NCBI RefSeq assembly: GCF_022427965.1
Contig: NZ_JAKTTI010000008.1
Location: forward strand, 52,823-116,822
Source: Fredinandcohnia quinoae
Lineage (GTDB): Bacteria; Bacillota; Bacilli; Bacillales; Bacillaceae_L
Reading direction: 5' to 3'
Length of the DNA: 64,000 bases
Shown here: positions 16,922 to 25,672 of the stretch, piece by piece
Layout: every line of letters begins with the position of its first letter
How positions within the stretch are numbered: the stretch's first letter is position 1
Notes under the pieces: generated by a model
The model's input: the letters and a program-made list of their open reading frames with translations, nothing else
Told to the model about the DNA's origin: nothing
The model's database searches: none
Translations under genes and position numbers: made by a program

Positions 16922-17086
16922 TTGGATTTAAAACATTCTAATAAAAATAATATCCAAATTGATTTGAATCAAATTCGAAAAATAATGATTCGGGCATATA
17001 TGATAGGAGAAAACAGTACACAAATAAATACGAAACAATTCATTAACGATATAGCTAATGACATCAAAAACGTCCGAAGTAACTAA
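16922..17086 (+). CDS. 54-residue small protein
   Basis: A 54-codon frame starting at TTG, eight bases after GAGGTG. The protein is rich in N, I, K and Q (M-D-L-K-H-S-N-K-N-N ... D-I-K-N-V-R-S-N) with a probable helical core (I-R-K-I-M-I-R-A-Y-M-I-G). No membrane segment. The correctly placed ribosome site and lack of any competing gene support it; the family is not recognised. A conspicuous inverted repeat lies directly upstream. Confidence 0.6.
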   Translation: MDLKHSNKNNIQIDLNQIRKIMIRAYMIGENSTQINTKQFINDIANDIKNVRSN

Positions 17087-17345
17087 TACAAATGTAGACC
17101 TCTCCTGAACAAGTAAATATACTACTTTTGTAATATAGAAATAATAATTTTGTTGCATGGAAAAAATGTAATAATTTTGACATAATTGTCACCACAAACA
17201 TTTTCAAAAGTGTTTGTGAAGCCCGGTATTGGTCAGTGCTCATAAATCATTCGACCAGTCTGGGTATTTCTATACCAATAGGTTGTTATTTTTCCACGGT
17301 AAATATATGATTGATTTGACTGAATGTTATGAATAGGGGGAAGAG
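17087..17345. other. Intergenic region upstream of the sensor kinase
   Basis: Contains a palindrome, CACAAACA (17193-17200) with TGTTTGTG (17211-17218), and a TTGACA at 17177-17182 without a matching -10. A regulatory site for the kinase operon is possible. No gene is seen. Confidence 0.45.
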
Positions 17346-19211
17346 ATGAATATTCCAGTTGTATCTTCTCAGAGGCGAGAGGATTATGCGAAGTATTATA
17401 TGACCATCATTTCAGTAATTGGTTGGGGAATTATTATTGGCGCATTTTTTTATGTGGATAAGCCTAGCAATTTTACGGAGCTGTTGCTTTTAACGGTCTT
17501 TTTATTTATTTGTGAATTTTATCCTATACCAGTATTACGAGGATTCACAACTATTACCTTTCCGCTAATCTTTGTATTGTATATCATGTTTGGACTTTCA
17601 TACCCGATCATCATATACGCGGGAGTTGTTGTCCTTGTAAATATCATCCATCATCGACCATTAAGGACATTAATATTCAATCCAGCCCAGTTAGCAATCA
17701 GCTTTTTCCTAGCAGAATTTTTTGTTTATCGTACAAATTTAGGTGGAATAACCGTTTTTCAATCAACAATAATTGAAGGTATTTCAGACTTCACACTTCT
17801 ATTAATCTTATTTTATATATTCAATAATGTAATAGTTGATGTTGTTTTACTTCTTAGACCACAACCATTTACATTTGCTATTTGGAAAGAGAAAACATTA
17901 GTAGAGTTAAACAGTGCAATTTTTTCATTTATATATGGAATTATGATATTTATACTCGAAAATCAAAATTCCAATAGACTAGATGCATTTTATCTTTTTT
18001 TCTTTTTCTCACCATTGGTGGCACTATCCTTTTTAAATGCGGTCATTTCAAATTTAAAAATGGAGAAAAAACGATTAAATGCACTTTTCTCAATATCAAC
18101 TGATGTAAATAAACGGATACATACAAATGATTGGATTGAAACGTTGAAAAAGGGCTTTGGTGAGGTGGTAAATGTTCAGGCAATCTTCTTATGGGTCAAG
18201 GAAAATGGCGAGTGGAAAATTCTCTATTCGGAGGGAAGAGTTAACCCCTTCGACAAGCTCTCCGGAGAAGCGCTAAATCGCTTTGATGGGAAGAAGGCGC
18301 CAATCGTATATCATGACCGAATTAAAAGATTAGGACCGATAGATGAATTTTTTAAAAAAGACATGAAATCCTTTGTTTATTCACCTCTTGTTGTTGAAAA
18401 TGAAACAATCGGCATGCTTGTGGTAGGAAGAAGTCGAGTGAGAAGCTTTGAAGATGATGATATTCACTCAATTGCTACGCTGTCAAATCAGCTGGCGATT
18501 GCTGTTAAAACAAGAATCCTAATTGAAGAACAGGAAAAAAGATTAATTTTAGAAGAACGTAATCGAATTGCACGGGAAATCCATGATGGGGTCGCACAAA
18601 CCTTGGCAGGTGCTATTATGAAGCTAGAAACTGCCAACCGAAAATTTAATAAAAGTCCAACAGAAACAAAAAGATTAGTAACTGACAGTATTTCAAAGCT
18701 CAGACAAAGTTTAAAAGAAGTACGGGAATCCATCTATGAGCTTCGTCCATATCCAACTGAACGGGTAGGACTGCCGGCAGCGATAAAAAAACGAATAGAA
18801 ATCATAATAGGAGAATACAGTTTAGAAATTAGTTTCGATATACGAGGCAAAGAGGTGCCACTCAGTTCTATGGTGGAAAAGGAATTATTCGATATTTTTC
18901 AGGAATGCTTGCAAAATAGTATTAAGCATGCGAAAGCATCAAGGGTTGAAATTCTATTAAGCTATCAAAAGGAGCATATCATCTTAAAAATAAAAGATGA
19001 TGGTGTAGGCTTTTCCCTGTTTCAAGCAATGATAAAAGCGCAAAACAATCCTCATTTTGGGATACTGAACATGAATGATGCCGCTGATAAAATTAATGCC
19101 TCACTCCAAATTGACAGCAAAGAAGGGGAAGGAACGGATATTTCATTAACCGTTCCGAAAATGGGACTTGAAGGGGGTAGTACTGATGATCAAGCTTATG
19201 TTGGTAGATGA
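17346..19211 (+). CDS. Membrane sensor histidine kinase with GAF domain (NarL/LiaS class, HisKA_3)
   Basis: A 621-residue kinase. Residues 1-235 contain about seven membrane helices, then a GAF domain (about 245-390). A HisKA_3 dimerisation domain follows with phospho-acceptor His413 in R-E-I-H-D-G-V-A-Q, and then a HATPase_c domain (N box E-C-L-Q-N-S-I-K-H-A-K; D-D-G-V-G-F). It should autophosphorylate and pass phosphate to the overlapping response regulator. The multi-helix N terminus suggests sensing within or near the membrane; the GAF domain could add a cytosolic ligand. Signal unknown. Confidence 0.9.
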   Translation: MNIPVVSSQRREDYAKYYMTIISVIGWGIIIGAFFYVDKPSNFTELLLLTVFLFICEFYPIPVLRGFTTITFPLIFVLYIMFGLSYPIIIYAGVVVLVNIIHHRPLRTLIFNPAQLAISFFLAEFFVYRTNLGGITVFQSTIIEGISDFTLLLILFYIFNNVIVDVVLLLRPQPFTFAIWKEKTLVELNSAIFSFIYGIMIFILENQNSNRLDAFYLFFFFSPLVALSFLNAVISNLKMEKKRLNALFSISTDVNKRIHTNDWIETLKKGFGEVVNVQAIFLWVKENGEWKILYSEGRVNPFDKLSGEALNRFDGKKAPIVYHDRIKRLGPIDEFFKKDMKSFVYSPLVVENETIGMLVVGRSRVRSFEDDDIHSIATLSNQLAIAVKTRILIEEQEKRLILEERNRIAREIHDGVAQTLAGAIMKLETANRKFNKSPTETKRLVTDSISKLRQSLKEVRESIYELRPYPTERVGLPAAIKKRIEIIIGEYSLEISFDIRGKEVPLSSMVEKELFDIFQECLQNSIKHAKASRVEILLSYQKEHIILKIKDDGVGFSLFQAMIKAQNNPHFGILNMNDAADKINASLQIDSKEGEGTDISLTVPKMGLEGGSTDDQAYVGR

Positions 19212-19836
19212 CCACGCTGTATTACGGGACGGATTGCGAAATATTTTAGAAATGGAAGATGATATCGAGGTTGTAGGGGAGGCTGTTTCAGGGGACGATG
19301 CATTGTTGAAAATTCCTACCTGCCAACCTGATGTAGTCTTAATGGATATTAATATGCCTCAAAAGAATGGGATCGAAGTAACAGGCATTTTGAAAAAGCA
19401 ATTTCCGGCAATGAAAATTTTAGTGTTAACCATGCATAGTCATGATGAGTATTTTATGGCGGCGATTCGAGAAGGTGCGGACGGATATTTATTAAAAGAT
19501 GCCCCTTCAGATCAGGTGGTTGAGGCAGTCCGCACAGTGGCAAGAGGCGAATCAGTGATCCATCCATCTATGACGAAAAAGCTTCTTAATTTCCATCAGC
19601 AACAAGAGCAAGCAAAGGACACAGCATTGACAGAACGTGAAAGGGAAGTCCTCCAATGTCTTGTAGAAGGTTTGAGCAATAAGGAAATAGCGGACAGATT
19701 ATATATCAGTGATAAAACGGTAAAAATCCATGTGAGTAAGATTTTCAAAAAATTCGAAGTCAAGAGCCGCTCACAAGTAGTCATCTACGCCGTACAAAAC
19801 CAACTCGTACCCTTAAACCCACCCAATGGAGCTTAA
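19186..19836 (+). CDS. NarL-family response regulator
   Basis: A 216-residue regulator. The receiver domain has the D8-D9 acidic pair, phospho-acceptor Asp54 (V-L-M-D-I-N-M-P) and the T-M-H switch. A LuxR-type helix-turn-helix occupies about 150-210 (L-T-E-R-E-R-E-V-L-Q ... K-T-V-K-I-H-V-S). It overlaps the kinase end by 26 bases. AAGGGGG selects ATG 19186 rather than the upstream TTG. Target promoters unknown. Confidence 0.93.
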   Translation: MIKLMLVDDHAVLRDGLRNILEMEDDIEVVGEAVSGDDALLKIPTCQPDVVLMDINMPQKNGIEVTGILKKQFPAMKILVLTMHSHDEYFMAAIREGADGYLLKDAPSDQVVEAVRTVARGESVIHPSMTKKLLNFHQQQEQAKDTALTEREREVLQCLVEGLSNKEIADRLYISDKTVKIHVSKIFKKFEVKSRSQVVIYAVQNQLVPLNPPNGA

Positions 19837-19879
19837 TTGAAAGGCTGAGGCGCTTCGCCAACCCCGACAAGCAAATGTT

Positions 19880-19919
19880 CTGTTGCAAAAAAATCCGCTC
19901 TTCTACTTTTTTGCAACAG
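19880..19919. repeat. 12-bp inverted repeat with A/T tracts
   Basis: CTGTTGCAAAAA and TTTTTGCAACAG flank a 16-base loop, between the response regulator (+) and a convergent gene (-). It may act as a shared transcription barrier, but no T run follows on either strand. Confidence 0.5.
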
Positions 19920-20011
19920 GTTAATTGATCTCGAGGGGTTAAGTGCCAAAGCTAGATGATGAATTGCCGGGTTGCCTGACACCATTGTGGACAGTGTGGA
20001 TAAGTTTACAT

Positions 20012-20473
20012 TCATTGATAGGACCAGAGTATGGTCCATTTCTTCTTCTCATGGGCAACAAATATATCCTGATGAATTGTAAATGTCCCAAAGGTGCTTT
20101 TGAAGGTTTGGGTAATGGGAACTTTATAAACCCCTTGTAGGGTTAATGCATTTTTATTCATCTTCCAAGTTTCTAATTCTTCAGCCTTACCGATTGTATA
20201 CGTAAAGGTGTCCGTACCGAAATGCCCTACAAATACATGATTTCTTTGCTGGATATAATTACTTTTATCAAATTTCTCCTTCATTTGGGGGTGAAATAAT
20301 TCCCATGAGCTACTGAAATCGGCATCCTGCTCATATTGGTAAAACGACTTTACAAGAGCCTCAGCTTCTGACTCTAGAGAAGTGTGGAATAGTGAAAAAA
20401 GAAAAATAACAAAAATAATAACTCCCACTGTTAGTAAAATCAATGGTATAGGTAAACTACGTCTTCTTCTCAT
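20012..20473 (-). CDS. Hypothetical membrane-anchored protein (153 aa)
   Basis: Starts with a basic R-R-R-R-S-L motif and one transmembrane helix (about residues 9-30). An extracellular domain of about 120 residues follows, resembling small NTF2-like or DUF4878-type folds (alpha then beta strands: T-F-T-Y-T-I-G, L-Q-G-V-Y-K-V). An AAGGAGG lies 12 bases before the ATG. Function not known; context (convergent to a two-component system) does not help. Confidence 0.7.
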   Translation of the reverse strand: MRRRRSLPIPLILLTVGVIIFVIFLFSLFHTSLESEAEALVKSFYQYEQDADFSSSWELFHPQMKEKFDKSNYIQQRNHVFVGHFGTDTFTYTIGKAEELETWKMNKNALTLQGVYKVPITQTFKSTFGTFTIHQDIFVAHEKKKWTILWSYQ

Positions 20474-20828
20474 AACTAAAAAAGTCCTCCTTAAGCTAGA
20501 ATATAAGATATGGGTATGCAGAAGGGGAGTTGTCCTAGTACAAGAACCTAAAAGTTATAAAATTCATTAATTTCTACGCATTCAAAAAGTGGTAGATAAT
20601 GAAAAATACCTAAACTTTATATTATTCGACAAAAAGTAAGTAATTCCTGTTGGGAAAGTTGACCTAAAAAAACACCAATATTTCATATAAAAAGGTGTCT
20701 ATTTTCCCAATATACAAAATTGAAAGTACTTGATACTATATATATATGGTCGAAAATGAGAGTTACATGTCGAAAATAGATATGTGCTTTGATGATTGAC
20801 TTACATGATTAGTTAAGGTAGGGGGAAT
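20474..20828. other. Intergenic region with a promoter
   Basis: About 350 AT-rich bases. A possible GGGAAA/TTTCCC outer stem with ACACC/GGTGT inside lies near 20655-20708, followed by the promoter listed at 20720. No other gene. Confidence 0.45.
20720..20748 (+). promoter_or_regulatory. Promoter of a small transcription unit
   Basis: TTGAAA (20720-20725), 17 bases, then TATATG (20743-20748) inside a run of alternating TA. It lies upstream of a 23-codon frame and a terminator. Confidence 0.45.
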
Positions 20829-20900
20829 ATGGGGTTCTTACTACTAGTAACTATTATCAAAACCTGTAGAACTTTTTCTCTTTTTACCCTACTTGAATGA
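20829..20900 (+). CDS. 23-residue hydrophobic peptide gene
   Basis: ATG three bases after AGGTAGGGGG, then 23 codons (M-G-F-L-L-L-V-T-I-I-K ... F-T-L-L-E). The stop codon lies in the loop of the following terminator. The peptide would be a short membrane-active or membrane-embedded segment. With its own promoter and terminator this is a self-contained unit, though it could equally be a non-coding RNA. Confidence 0.4.
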   Translation: MGFLLLVTIIKTCRTFSLFTLLE

Positions 20901-20915
20901 GTAGGGTCTTTTTTT
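20886..20915 (+). terminator. Intrinsic terminator upstream of glpP
   Basis: ACCCTAC pairs with GTAGGGT around an eight-base loop, then C and seven Ts. Confidence 0.92.
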
Positions 20916-21018
20916 ATGAAAGTTTAAAATTTTGCGTTTAAATATCTAGCTCCAGCGCTTTTCTTGGTTTTCTATGGTATAACTAAGTGAAAGGCTAGAC
21001 AAAGGACGTGAAAAATAA

Positions 21019-21561
21019 ATGGAACAAAAAATACTACCAGCTTCGTCAAATATGAAGGAATTTGAGGCTTTTTTAGAAAGTAAATATGAAATCGGTGTTT
21101 TTCTAGAAATGCATATTGCTCAATTAAAAAATATTCAAGCATTGGCAGCAAGACATGGAAAGAAGATGATATATCACGTTGATATGATACATGGTATTAA
21201 AAGCGATGAGTATGCAGCAGAATATATTTGCCAGGAATTTAAACCATATGGATTAATTTCCACGAAATCTGGCGTAATTTTAAAAGCAAAACAAAAAGGT
21301 GTAATCGCGATTCAAAGGGTTTTTCTAATTGATACACATGCTCTCGAAAAGAGCTATAAATTAATTGAGCGGAATCGCCCGGACTATTTGGAAGTCCTCC
21401 CAGGGGCGATGCCTTGGATGATAAGGGAAGTAAAAGAACGACTAAAAACACCTTTATTTGCAGGTGGACTCATACGTACAAAGGAAGAGGTTGAGAATGC
21501 TCTTGAAGCGGGAGCAACTGCGATCACAACCTCAACTAGAGCACTATGGGAGCAATTTTAA
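21019..21561 (+). CDS. glpP: Glycerol-uptake operon antiterminator GlpP
   Basis: A 180-residue TIM-barrel-like RNA-binding antiterminator. With glycerol-3-phosphate bound it lets RNA polymerase pass leader terminators of glycerol genes. Recognised from the family motifs H-V-D-M-I-H-G-I-K near residue 55, F-I/Y-I-C-Q-E-F, G-L-I-S-T-K, E-V-L-P-G-A and F-A-G-G-L-I-R-T. No glpF, glpK or glpD lies in the window, so it would act elsewhere. An extended -10 (TGG-TATAAC) lies about 35 bases upstream. Confidence 0.95.
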   Translation: MEQKILPASSNMKEFEAFLESKYEIGVFLEMHIAQLKNIQALAARHGKKMIYHVDMIHGIKSDEYAAEYICQEFKPYGLISTKSGVILKAKQKGVIAIQRVFLIDTHALEKSYKLIERNRPDYLEVLPGAMPWMIREVKERLKTPLFAGGLIRTKEEVENALEAGATAITTSTRALWEQF

Positions 21562-21572
21562 CAATGGGAGGT

Positions 21573-21634
21573 CAGGCATTACGTATATACGGTTTATAGT
21601 CAAACAAGGTCCTTTTTCGTATTATTAATGCCTG
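21573..21634. repeat. 9-bp inverted repeat between convergent genes
   Basis: CAGGCATTA (21573-21581) and TAATGCCTG (21626-21634) lie between glpP (+) and the MHYT gene (-), with a long spacer. It is a possible shared terminator, but no clear T run is adjacent. Confidence 0.35.
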
Positions 21635-21637
21635 CCC

Positions 21638-24373
21638 CTATTTACTCAACCAAATTTGTTCGAATTCACTTTTTAAAAGTGGTTTGCTGAAAAAATAGCC
21701 CTGTCCATAATCGCAGCCTTCCTTAATTAGAAAATCAATTTGCTCTTGTTTTTCAATCCCTTCTGCCACAACCTTTACATTTAAGCGCTTCGCCATCGTA
21801 AGAATCATTTCAATAACTACTTTTGAATCCTTATCAAACCCACTTATGAATGAGCGGTCTATTTTTAAGTAGTCAATCGGCAATCGATGTAGAATACTGA
21901 GTGAACTATAACCAGTCCCGAAATCATCTAAGCTTATTTTAAGTCCAAGCTGTTTGAGCTTTTGGATCATATCCAGTGAATTTTCAAAATCAATCATTGC
22001 ACTTTCTGTAATTTCAATATTCAATTTCTGTAAACAAACGCGTTTTCCTTTATTTGCGTAATCAATTAGATTATAAATATTTTGGCGACCAAATTGTTTT
22101 GCAGAGATATTTATCGAAATGCTAGGTAGCTCATAGCCACGATCCATCCAGTTGCGAAGCGATTCGAATACATCTTTTATAATCCATTCACCCACCTCTA
22201 CAATCAGCCCTGTCTCCTCAAGTAATGGTATGAAAACATTCGGAGGCAACAACCCTTTTTTAGGATGGTTCCATCTTATTAATGCTTCAACTCCACTCAA
22301 CTCACCTGTAAGTAAATGAACTTGTGGTTGATAGCACAGGAAAAACTGTTCCTTATCGATTGCAATTTTCAAATCTTCCTCCATCTGGAATCTTTCTTCA
22401 ACCTCTGTTAAAAGTTGCGCTTGATAAAAGACACATTCATTATTAAACCGTTCCTTTGAGGTGTACATGGCAAGATCAGCTTTACGCAGTAATTCCTCAA
22501 TATTTTCTCCATCTGAAGGATAATTGGCAACTCCGATACTTGTTGAAATTTGTAATGTATGGCCTTTGTATAAAATCGGCTTGCGAATTTCCAAAGCAAT
22601 TTTTTCTGCAATTTCTTTAATAACAAGATGATCCGATTCTAGCAAAACGATTGTAAATTCATCGCCACCTATATGATAGGCAGTGTTTTGTAATGCCAGA
22701 TTATTTAATCGAGTTGCAACCTCTTTTAACACTGCATCTCCAGCAAGATGCCCATATCGATCATTCGTTTTCTTAAAGGCGTTTAAGTCGAGAAACATCA
22801 CACTAAAAGACTCATGTTGAGCTATTTTCTCAGTAAGATCATTCGTCAATTTTCGATGATTTGGCAGGTTAGTAAGGGAGTCATGGTATGCCATGAATTT
22901 AACCTTCTTTAATGATTGAACATGTTCGGTCACATCAATGACACTACATATAAAAGCAAGGTCATTATGAAAGGAGAACTGTGAAGAATGAACCTTTATA
23001 TAGAAGTGCTCTCCATTTTTTTGTTTACCTTTCATTGAAAAATGTACGTATGTTTGATTATCCTGTATCCTTTTTGAAATTTTTTCTTTTAAATAAGGGT
23101 GATCTTCCTCTGCAACAATATCCCAATAAGTTAAGGTCTGCAGTTCCTCTGTACTATAGCCGAACATTTTACTCATCATTGCATTTGCATAAATAATATA
23201 ATCATGTTGCTGGATAAAAACCCCAACAAAGTTTTCCTCTACGATTGAGCGATACTTGCTCTCGGCATTTTGGAGAGCAAGGATATTGCTTTTTATATCC
23301 GTGATATCTCTAAGAACAACATAGAATCCGATGACTTCACCGTCTATTTCAACTGGAATTACCTTCACATAAACATCGAGTACCCGGTTACTAGTCGTAT
23401 ATATGCGTATTTCACTTTCAATAATCTTTCCTTCGAGAGACTTAAGGAACTGGTCTGCCATAAAATTAAGATCTCCCTTATAAATAAGGTGTTTAAATGA
23501 GCCTCCGAGGACCTCTTCAATTTCAAAGCCTGATAATGCAGCAGCAGCTTCATTCATATTTAAAATATTTCCTTCAGTATCCAACATGAAAATTGCATCA
23601 GGATTAAGGTCATATAGTGATCGATAGTATCTTTCTTGATATTTGAGTTTTGTCATTTGTTTAATTAGCTTTTGTTGATAAAAATTACTTATAATTGTAG
23701 CAAAAACGAGAAATATCACACCTAAAACGATGAAGATAATCATTTGTTCCAAGTTTGCATCTTCGGGATGGTGATGTGCATGGTGTACGGCACCATTCAT
23801 TGATATATAATGGATGGCTGTAAAAGAAAATCCAAGCCACCCACCGACTTTGATGCCGCTTTTGAAGCTAGGTGTTTGTCCCCACTCTTTTTTGAAAAAT
23901 GTACAACAAAGTAAGCTGAAAATAAAGCCAATAAAAACAGCCAATAAAAACCATTTATTATTAAGAGACATCGATAAAGTATGATAGGAGTACATCCCCA
24001 AATAATGCATGGCGCTTATTCCAATTGTGAATGTAATACTAGCAGCTAATACTGAAATATTGGATCTCGTCAATATTAGCATTCCTAAAAAGCTAGTACA
24101 TAAAATGATGATAAAGGATGCGACTAAAAAGCCGATATTAAAATGAAAAGTAGCAACGTTTTTGAGGGCTGCAATCCCGATAAAATGTGTTGTCCATATA
24201 CCAATACCTAAAGTAATTGATGATAAAATGGTCCAAAAGTTTCTTCTGCGGCCATTACTCTTTCGAACAATATTTAATAGCATATCAAAACTAACAATAG
24301 ACGAAGAAAAGGCAATAATAATGGAAAATAACAGATATGGAATGCGATAACTATTGATGTCAATTTGAAGCAC
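21638..24373 (-). CDS. MHYT-PAS-PAS-GGDEF-EAL cyclic-di-GMP protein
   Basis: A 911-residue membrane enzyme. The N-terminal MHYT sensor has about seven helices with M/T/I-H-Y/F motifs (T-H-F-I-G, M-H-Y-L-G-M, I-H-Y-I-S-M), proposed to bind copper with O2, CO or NO. Two PAS domains follow, then GGDEF with intact G-G-D-E-F and no RxxD inhibition site. The EAL domain has its catalytic set (E-A-L-I-R-W, I-N-I-S, I-E-I-T-E, D-D-F-G-T-G-Y, K-I-D, A-E-G-I-E). Both synthesis and breakdown of c-di-GMP look possible. GAGGTGG favours the GTG at 24373 over 24382. Confidence 0.93.
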   Translation of the reverse strand: MLQIDINSYRIPYLLFSIIIAFSSSIVSFDMLLNIVRKSNGRRRNFWTILSSITLGIGIWTTHFIGIAALKNVATFHFNIGFLVASFIIILCTSFLGMLILTRSNISVLAASITFTIGISAMHYLGMYSYHTLSMSLNNKWFLLAVFIGFIFSLLCCTFFKKEWGQTPSFKSGIKVGGWLGFSFTAIHYISMNGAVHHAHHHPEDANLEQMIIFIVLGVIFLVFATIISNFYQQKLIKQMTKLKYQERYYRSLYDLNPDAIFMLDTEGNILNMNEAAAALSGFEIEEVLGGSFKHLIYKGDLNFMADQFLKSLEGKIIESEIRIYTTSNRVLDVYVKVIPVEIDGEVIGFYVVLRDITDIKSNILALQNAESKYRSIVEENFVGVFIQQHDYIIYANAMMSKMFGYSTEELQTLTYWDIVAEEDHPYLKEKISKRIQDNQTYVHFSMKGKQKNGEHFYIKVHSSQFSFHNDLAFICSVIDVTEHVQSLKKVKFMAYHDSLTNLPNHRKLTNDLTEKIAQHESFSVMFLDLNAFKKTNDRYGHLAGDAVLKEVATRLNNLALQNTAYHIGGDEFTIVLLESDHLVIKEIAEKIALEIRKPILYKGHTLQISTSIGVANYPSDGENIEELLRKADLAMYTSKERFNNECVFYQAQLLTEVEERFQMEEDLKIAIDKEQFFLCYQPQVHLLTGELSGVEALIRWNHPKKGLLPPNVFIPLLEETGLIVEVGEWIIKDVFESLRNWMDRGYELPSISINISAKQFGRQNIYNLIDYANKGKRVCLQKLNIEITESAMIDFENSLDMIQKLKQLGLKISLDDFGTGYSSLSILHRLPIDYLKIDRSFISGFDKDSKVVIEMILTMAKRLNVKVVAEGIEKQEQIDFLIKEGCDYGQGYFFSKPLLKSEFEQIWLSK

Positions 24374-24550
24374 GGAAACCACCTCAACCCGTAAGCAAAA
24401 TCAGGAATAAGTATCCATACTAGTATGAACTACTTTATGAAAAATATATTCTATTATGGTGGCTTGGCGGAAAAGTATGTGCTTAGGTTCCAGGTGGGGC
24501 TGGCACCACGAATTACGTTAGTGTCATGTAGGGAAACCTTGATTTCTCAG

Positions 24551-24937
24551 TTATTTTTCATATAGTTCAATTGGCAGTCCATCAGGGTCAGTCAAAAAGG
24601 TATACTTCTTATTTGTAATAGGGTCAACTCGAATGTGTTCAACAGGTATACCATGTCCTGATATATCTTCAACTGCTTCTTCAATATTTTCTACTTCAAA
24701 AGCTAGATGACGTAACCCACATGCCTCAGGGAAGTTAATACGCTTTGGCGGAGCCGGGAATGAAAATAATTCAATCTGATAATCACCACCAATCGCCAAA
24801 TCTAGCTTATACGAATCTCGCTCCTTCCGAAATGTTTCTCCAATAATCTGTAATCCTAGTATTGTCGTGTAAAAATGCTTTGATGCAGGATAGTCTGAGC
24901 AGATGATTGCAATATGATGAATTCTTTTTAACTTCAT
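24551..24937 (-). CDS. VOC-fold metalloprotein (YaeR/GloA2-like)
   Basis: A 128-residue glyoxalase-fold protein with the two beta-alpha-beta-beta-beta halves. Candidate metal ligands lie in I-H-H-I-A-I, F/L-R-H-L-A-F-E and P-I-E-L-Y-E. Length and pattern match the YaeR-like group. The frame opens at 24994, but GGAGG six bases before ATG 24937 sets the start. Activity not predictable beyond divalent-metal chemistry on a small molecule. Confidence 0.85.
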   Translation of the reverse strand: MKLKRIHHIAIICSDYPASKHFYTTILGLQIIGETFRKERDSYKLDLAIGGDYQIELFSFPAPPKRINFPEACGLRHLAFEVENIEEAVEDISGHGIPVEHIRVDPITNKKYTFLTDPDGLPIELYEK

Positions 24938-25013
24938 ATAAAAACCTCCAATAGAAACGTATAAGATCAAGCGAAAGCGGGAAAGATGATTCATGTATTC
25001 CCCCTTTTTTATA

Positions 25014-25038
25014 TCCTCCCTTGTGGAGGCTTTTTTTT
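25014..25038 (+). terminator. Rightward terminator with no upstream + strand gene
   Basis: CCTCC-CTTGT-GGAGG is followed by C and eight Ts, active only rightward. The neighbouring VOC gene is on the minus strand, so the terminator has no evident client. Confidence 0.7.
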
Positions 25039-25096
25039 GTTTATTTTTAAAAGATTAACATAAATAAATTTGTGTGCAAATATCATGGAAAGTGCG

Positions 25097-25336
25097 CGTG
25101 CAAATATGAGATAGAGCGTGCATATATTTGGTTGAGCGAGCATATATGTGGGGTAACGTGCAAATAATTGATTGAGCGAGCATATATGTGGGGTAGCGTG
25201 CAAATATTTGGTTGAGCAAGCATATATGTGGGGTAGCGTGCAAATAATTGATTGAGCGAGCATATATTGGTGAGATCGTGCAAATAAGAGATAGAGCGAG
25301 CATATCTTTGTGAAAACGCGCAAATAAGCAAATATC
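25097..25336. repeat. Array of twelve 20-bp tandem units
   Basis: Units begin every 20 bases (25097, 25117, 25137 ... 25317) with CGTG/CGAG followed by CAAATA or CATATA, and a ten-base variable half. A 13th, 24-base unit precedes it at 25073. Alternation gives a 40-bp higher order (CGTGCAAATA... then CGAGCATATA...). All unit lengths are exact, although the sequences differ. Long minus-strand reading frames across it are a by-product of the period and are not called as genes. Confidence 0.9.
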
Positions 25337-25419
25337 TCCGGGATTATAAAAAGTTTTTTATACAAATGCCCCTTTTTTTGACCTTCTCCCTATAACTAGG
25401 GTGAAAGGAGGTGAAAGAA

Positions 25420-25638
25420 ATGGCACAAGCATTTATTAAAGATTCACAACTACGTTTAGTTTTCGAGGATGGCTTAGATGATAAAGGTAAAATGACCTTC
25501 AAAAACAAGAACTATAACAACATCAAGCCTACTGCAACTTCTGATGGTTTATACGCCGTGGCGGAAGCAATTGATGGACTTCAAAGCAGAGCACTCGTAA
25601 ATGTTGAACGTAACGATTCACACTTACTATCGCAGTAA
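25420..25638 (+). CDS. DUF1659 family protein
   Basis: A 72-residue protein of the DUF1659 family, recognised by the pattern D-S-Q-L-R-L-V-F-E-D-G near the N terminus and A-V-A-E-A-I-D-G-L. AAGGAGG is eight bases before ATG 25420. In Bacillaceae this gene regularly pairs with a DUF2922 and a YvrJ gene, as here. Cytoplasmic; function unknown. Confidence 0.88.
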   Translation: MAQAFIKDSQLRLVFEDGLDDKGKMTFKNKNYNNIKPTATSDGLYAVAEAIDGLQSRALVNVERNDSHLLSQ

Positions 25639-25672
25639 TGGTATTTAAAAACGATGAAAGGAGGATGACCAA

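Noticed and set aside
16928..17158. Minus-strand 76-codon frame
   Set aside because: No ribosome site and low-complexity content; the plus-strand 54-codon gene explains the region better.
19994..20002. DnaA-box-like TTATCCACA (minus strand); a second copy near 30796
   Set aside because: Two isolated 9-mers in 64 kb are close to chance expectation and there is no cluster or replication gene.
25009..25365. Three overlapping minus-strand reading frames of 82-118 codons
   Set aside because: They read through the 20-bp tandem array, which yields a repeated peptide in all three frames. No ribosome site supports any of them.
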